Shown here piece after piece: positions 63,166 through 64,000 of a DNA stretch of 64,000 bases. Below the pieces are notes generated by a model, which worked only from the letters and a program-made list of their open reading frames with translations, searched no databases and had not been told where the DNA came from. The stretch covers positions 7,843,501 to 7,907,500 of the forward strand of contig JAILWY010000016.1 in the NCBI GenBank assembly GCA_022113835.1, in the 5' to 3' direction. This DNA is from Atopsyche davidsoni. Lineage: Eukaryota > Arthropoda > Insecta > Trichoptera > Hydrobiosidae. The position numbers were made by a program, and so were the translations under genes. Within the stretch, counting starts at the first letter, position 1. Every line of letters starts with the position of its first letter.

Positions 63166-64000
63166 CCTATCCTAACATTGCATAGATAAATACACAATAC
63201 GAGTATCACCTTAACGAGTGGCTCAATTTTCGTTTTAATAGACAAACTGAGTGCTTAGTATCATATTTTTAATACCAACATATATTTCTATAATAATTAT
63301 AAAAAAGGTGTTTTTTAATATATATTTTTTTACTCTCAAATAGAAAAAAACACTTTCAATTATACCATAATTAAGATTATGAGTTCTTCAATGTAATTAT
63401 ATTTATATATATTTTTATGTAAAAGATCTGTCTATCCGTCTTTCTCAAATTAAGTATTCATTAGATTCGCGTAACGTTACACAGATTGACCACTCTACTT
63501 ATCACATACATCTAAATAAAAAAATAAAAATATTCTAATCATTAAAAACTTTAAATCTTACCAGATGCATAATTTTTATTTATATTAATTCGACGCCAGA
63601 TTTATACTGATATTTTATTTTCACTTATTATAAACCTTTCCAATCAAAATCAGACTACAATGCTGCTTTACAAAATTCTATTTAGATCTGCTTTAGTGAA
63701 CGACTCTGAATAAGATGTTACGTGCGTAGAAAGAATTGTTCGTAATCTTCCACTAATACTTCTTAGCTGTAATTCTTATTTAAGGAACTTTATATCCTAC
63801 CCTAAAGTCGATTCCTGGCTTTGGAAAACTCTATATGAAACTGGCAATATTTCTAAAAAAAGAAATTCTCAACCATGAGTTTATAAAACTGGGTCAGAAA
63901 AAAAACGAAGCGACTTTTAAGAAAAACCTCTAAATAAAATGCACGCGGAATTCTGTTTGAGGTGTAGTTTTTTGGAGGCATAATTACACGAGCTTTCGTG
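63166..64000. other. AT-rich non-coding end of window
   Basis: No structure noted beyond AT runs. Any N-terminal exon of the channel gene probably lies past the window's end or is too short to recognise. Confidence 0.5.

Overview
The window is an AT-rich (roughly two-thirds A+T by eye), intron- and intergenic-dominated stretch of an arthropod nuclear genome, most likely an insect; Lepidoptera is a reasonable guess but is not proven here. It has no operons, bacterial signals, tRNA, rRNA or CRISPR array that I can support. Only one stretch is convincingly protein-coding: a 209-bp exon on the minus strand (46632-46840) with a canonical polypyrimidine-AG acceptor and a GTGAGT donor. Its 69 complete codons read as the start of domain I of a four-domain voltage-gated cation channel, best matching the insect DSC1/NaCP60E (Nav2-type) branch. 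No neighbouring exon of this gene is recognisable, so both flanks are read as very large introns (about 46.6 kb of window downstream and 17 kb upstream).

The rest is non-coding. It is an AT-rich background with long homopolymers and hairpins, interrupted every 1-4 kb by GC-rich islands of 100-450 bp. These hold palindromic CRE sites (TGACGTCA, six seen), YY1/Pho-like GCCAT sites, E-boxes (CACGTG) and a few GC-only hairpins. They may be conserved regulatory elements or worn transposon fragments; the sequence alone cannot decide.

Repeats: a four-copy dispersed family (8091, 15165, 30405 in reverse, 54535); a 2.5-copy tandem repeat of 87-97 bp (20034-20262); three diverged local duplications (17563/17778, 49645/50075, 58704/58926); a 70-bp (TA)n tract (8614-8683); and several perfect short inverted repeats, one of which (44715-44783) folds like a small-RNA precursor.

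Layout: 1-8 kb sparse; 8-9 kb repeat-rich; 9-37 kb alternating AT desert and GC islands, including an 83% GC block at 14755-14850 and an unrecognised 83-residue ORF at 36840-37091; 38-46 kb AT-rich desert; 46.6 kb channel exon; 47-64 kb further desert with islands. I did not find a convincing new biological system. The strongest leads are the CRE/GC-island pattern, the hairpin at 44.7 kb and the Cys-rich ORF with a decayed second copy at 17.4-17.9 kb.
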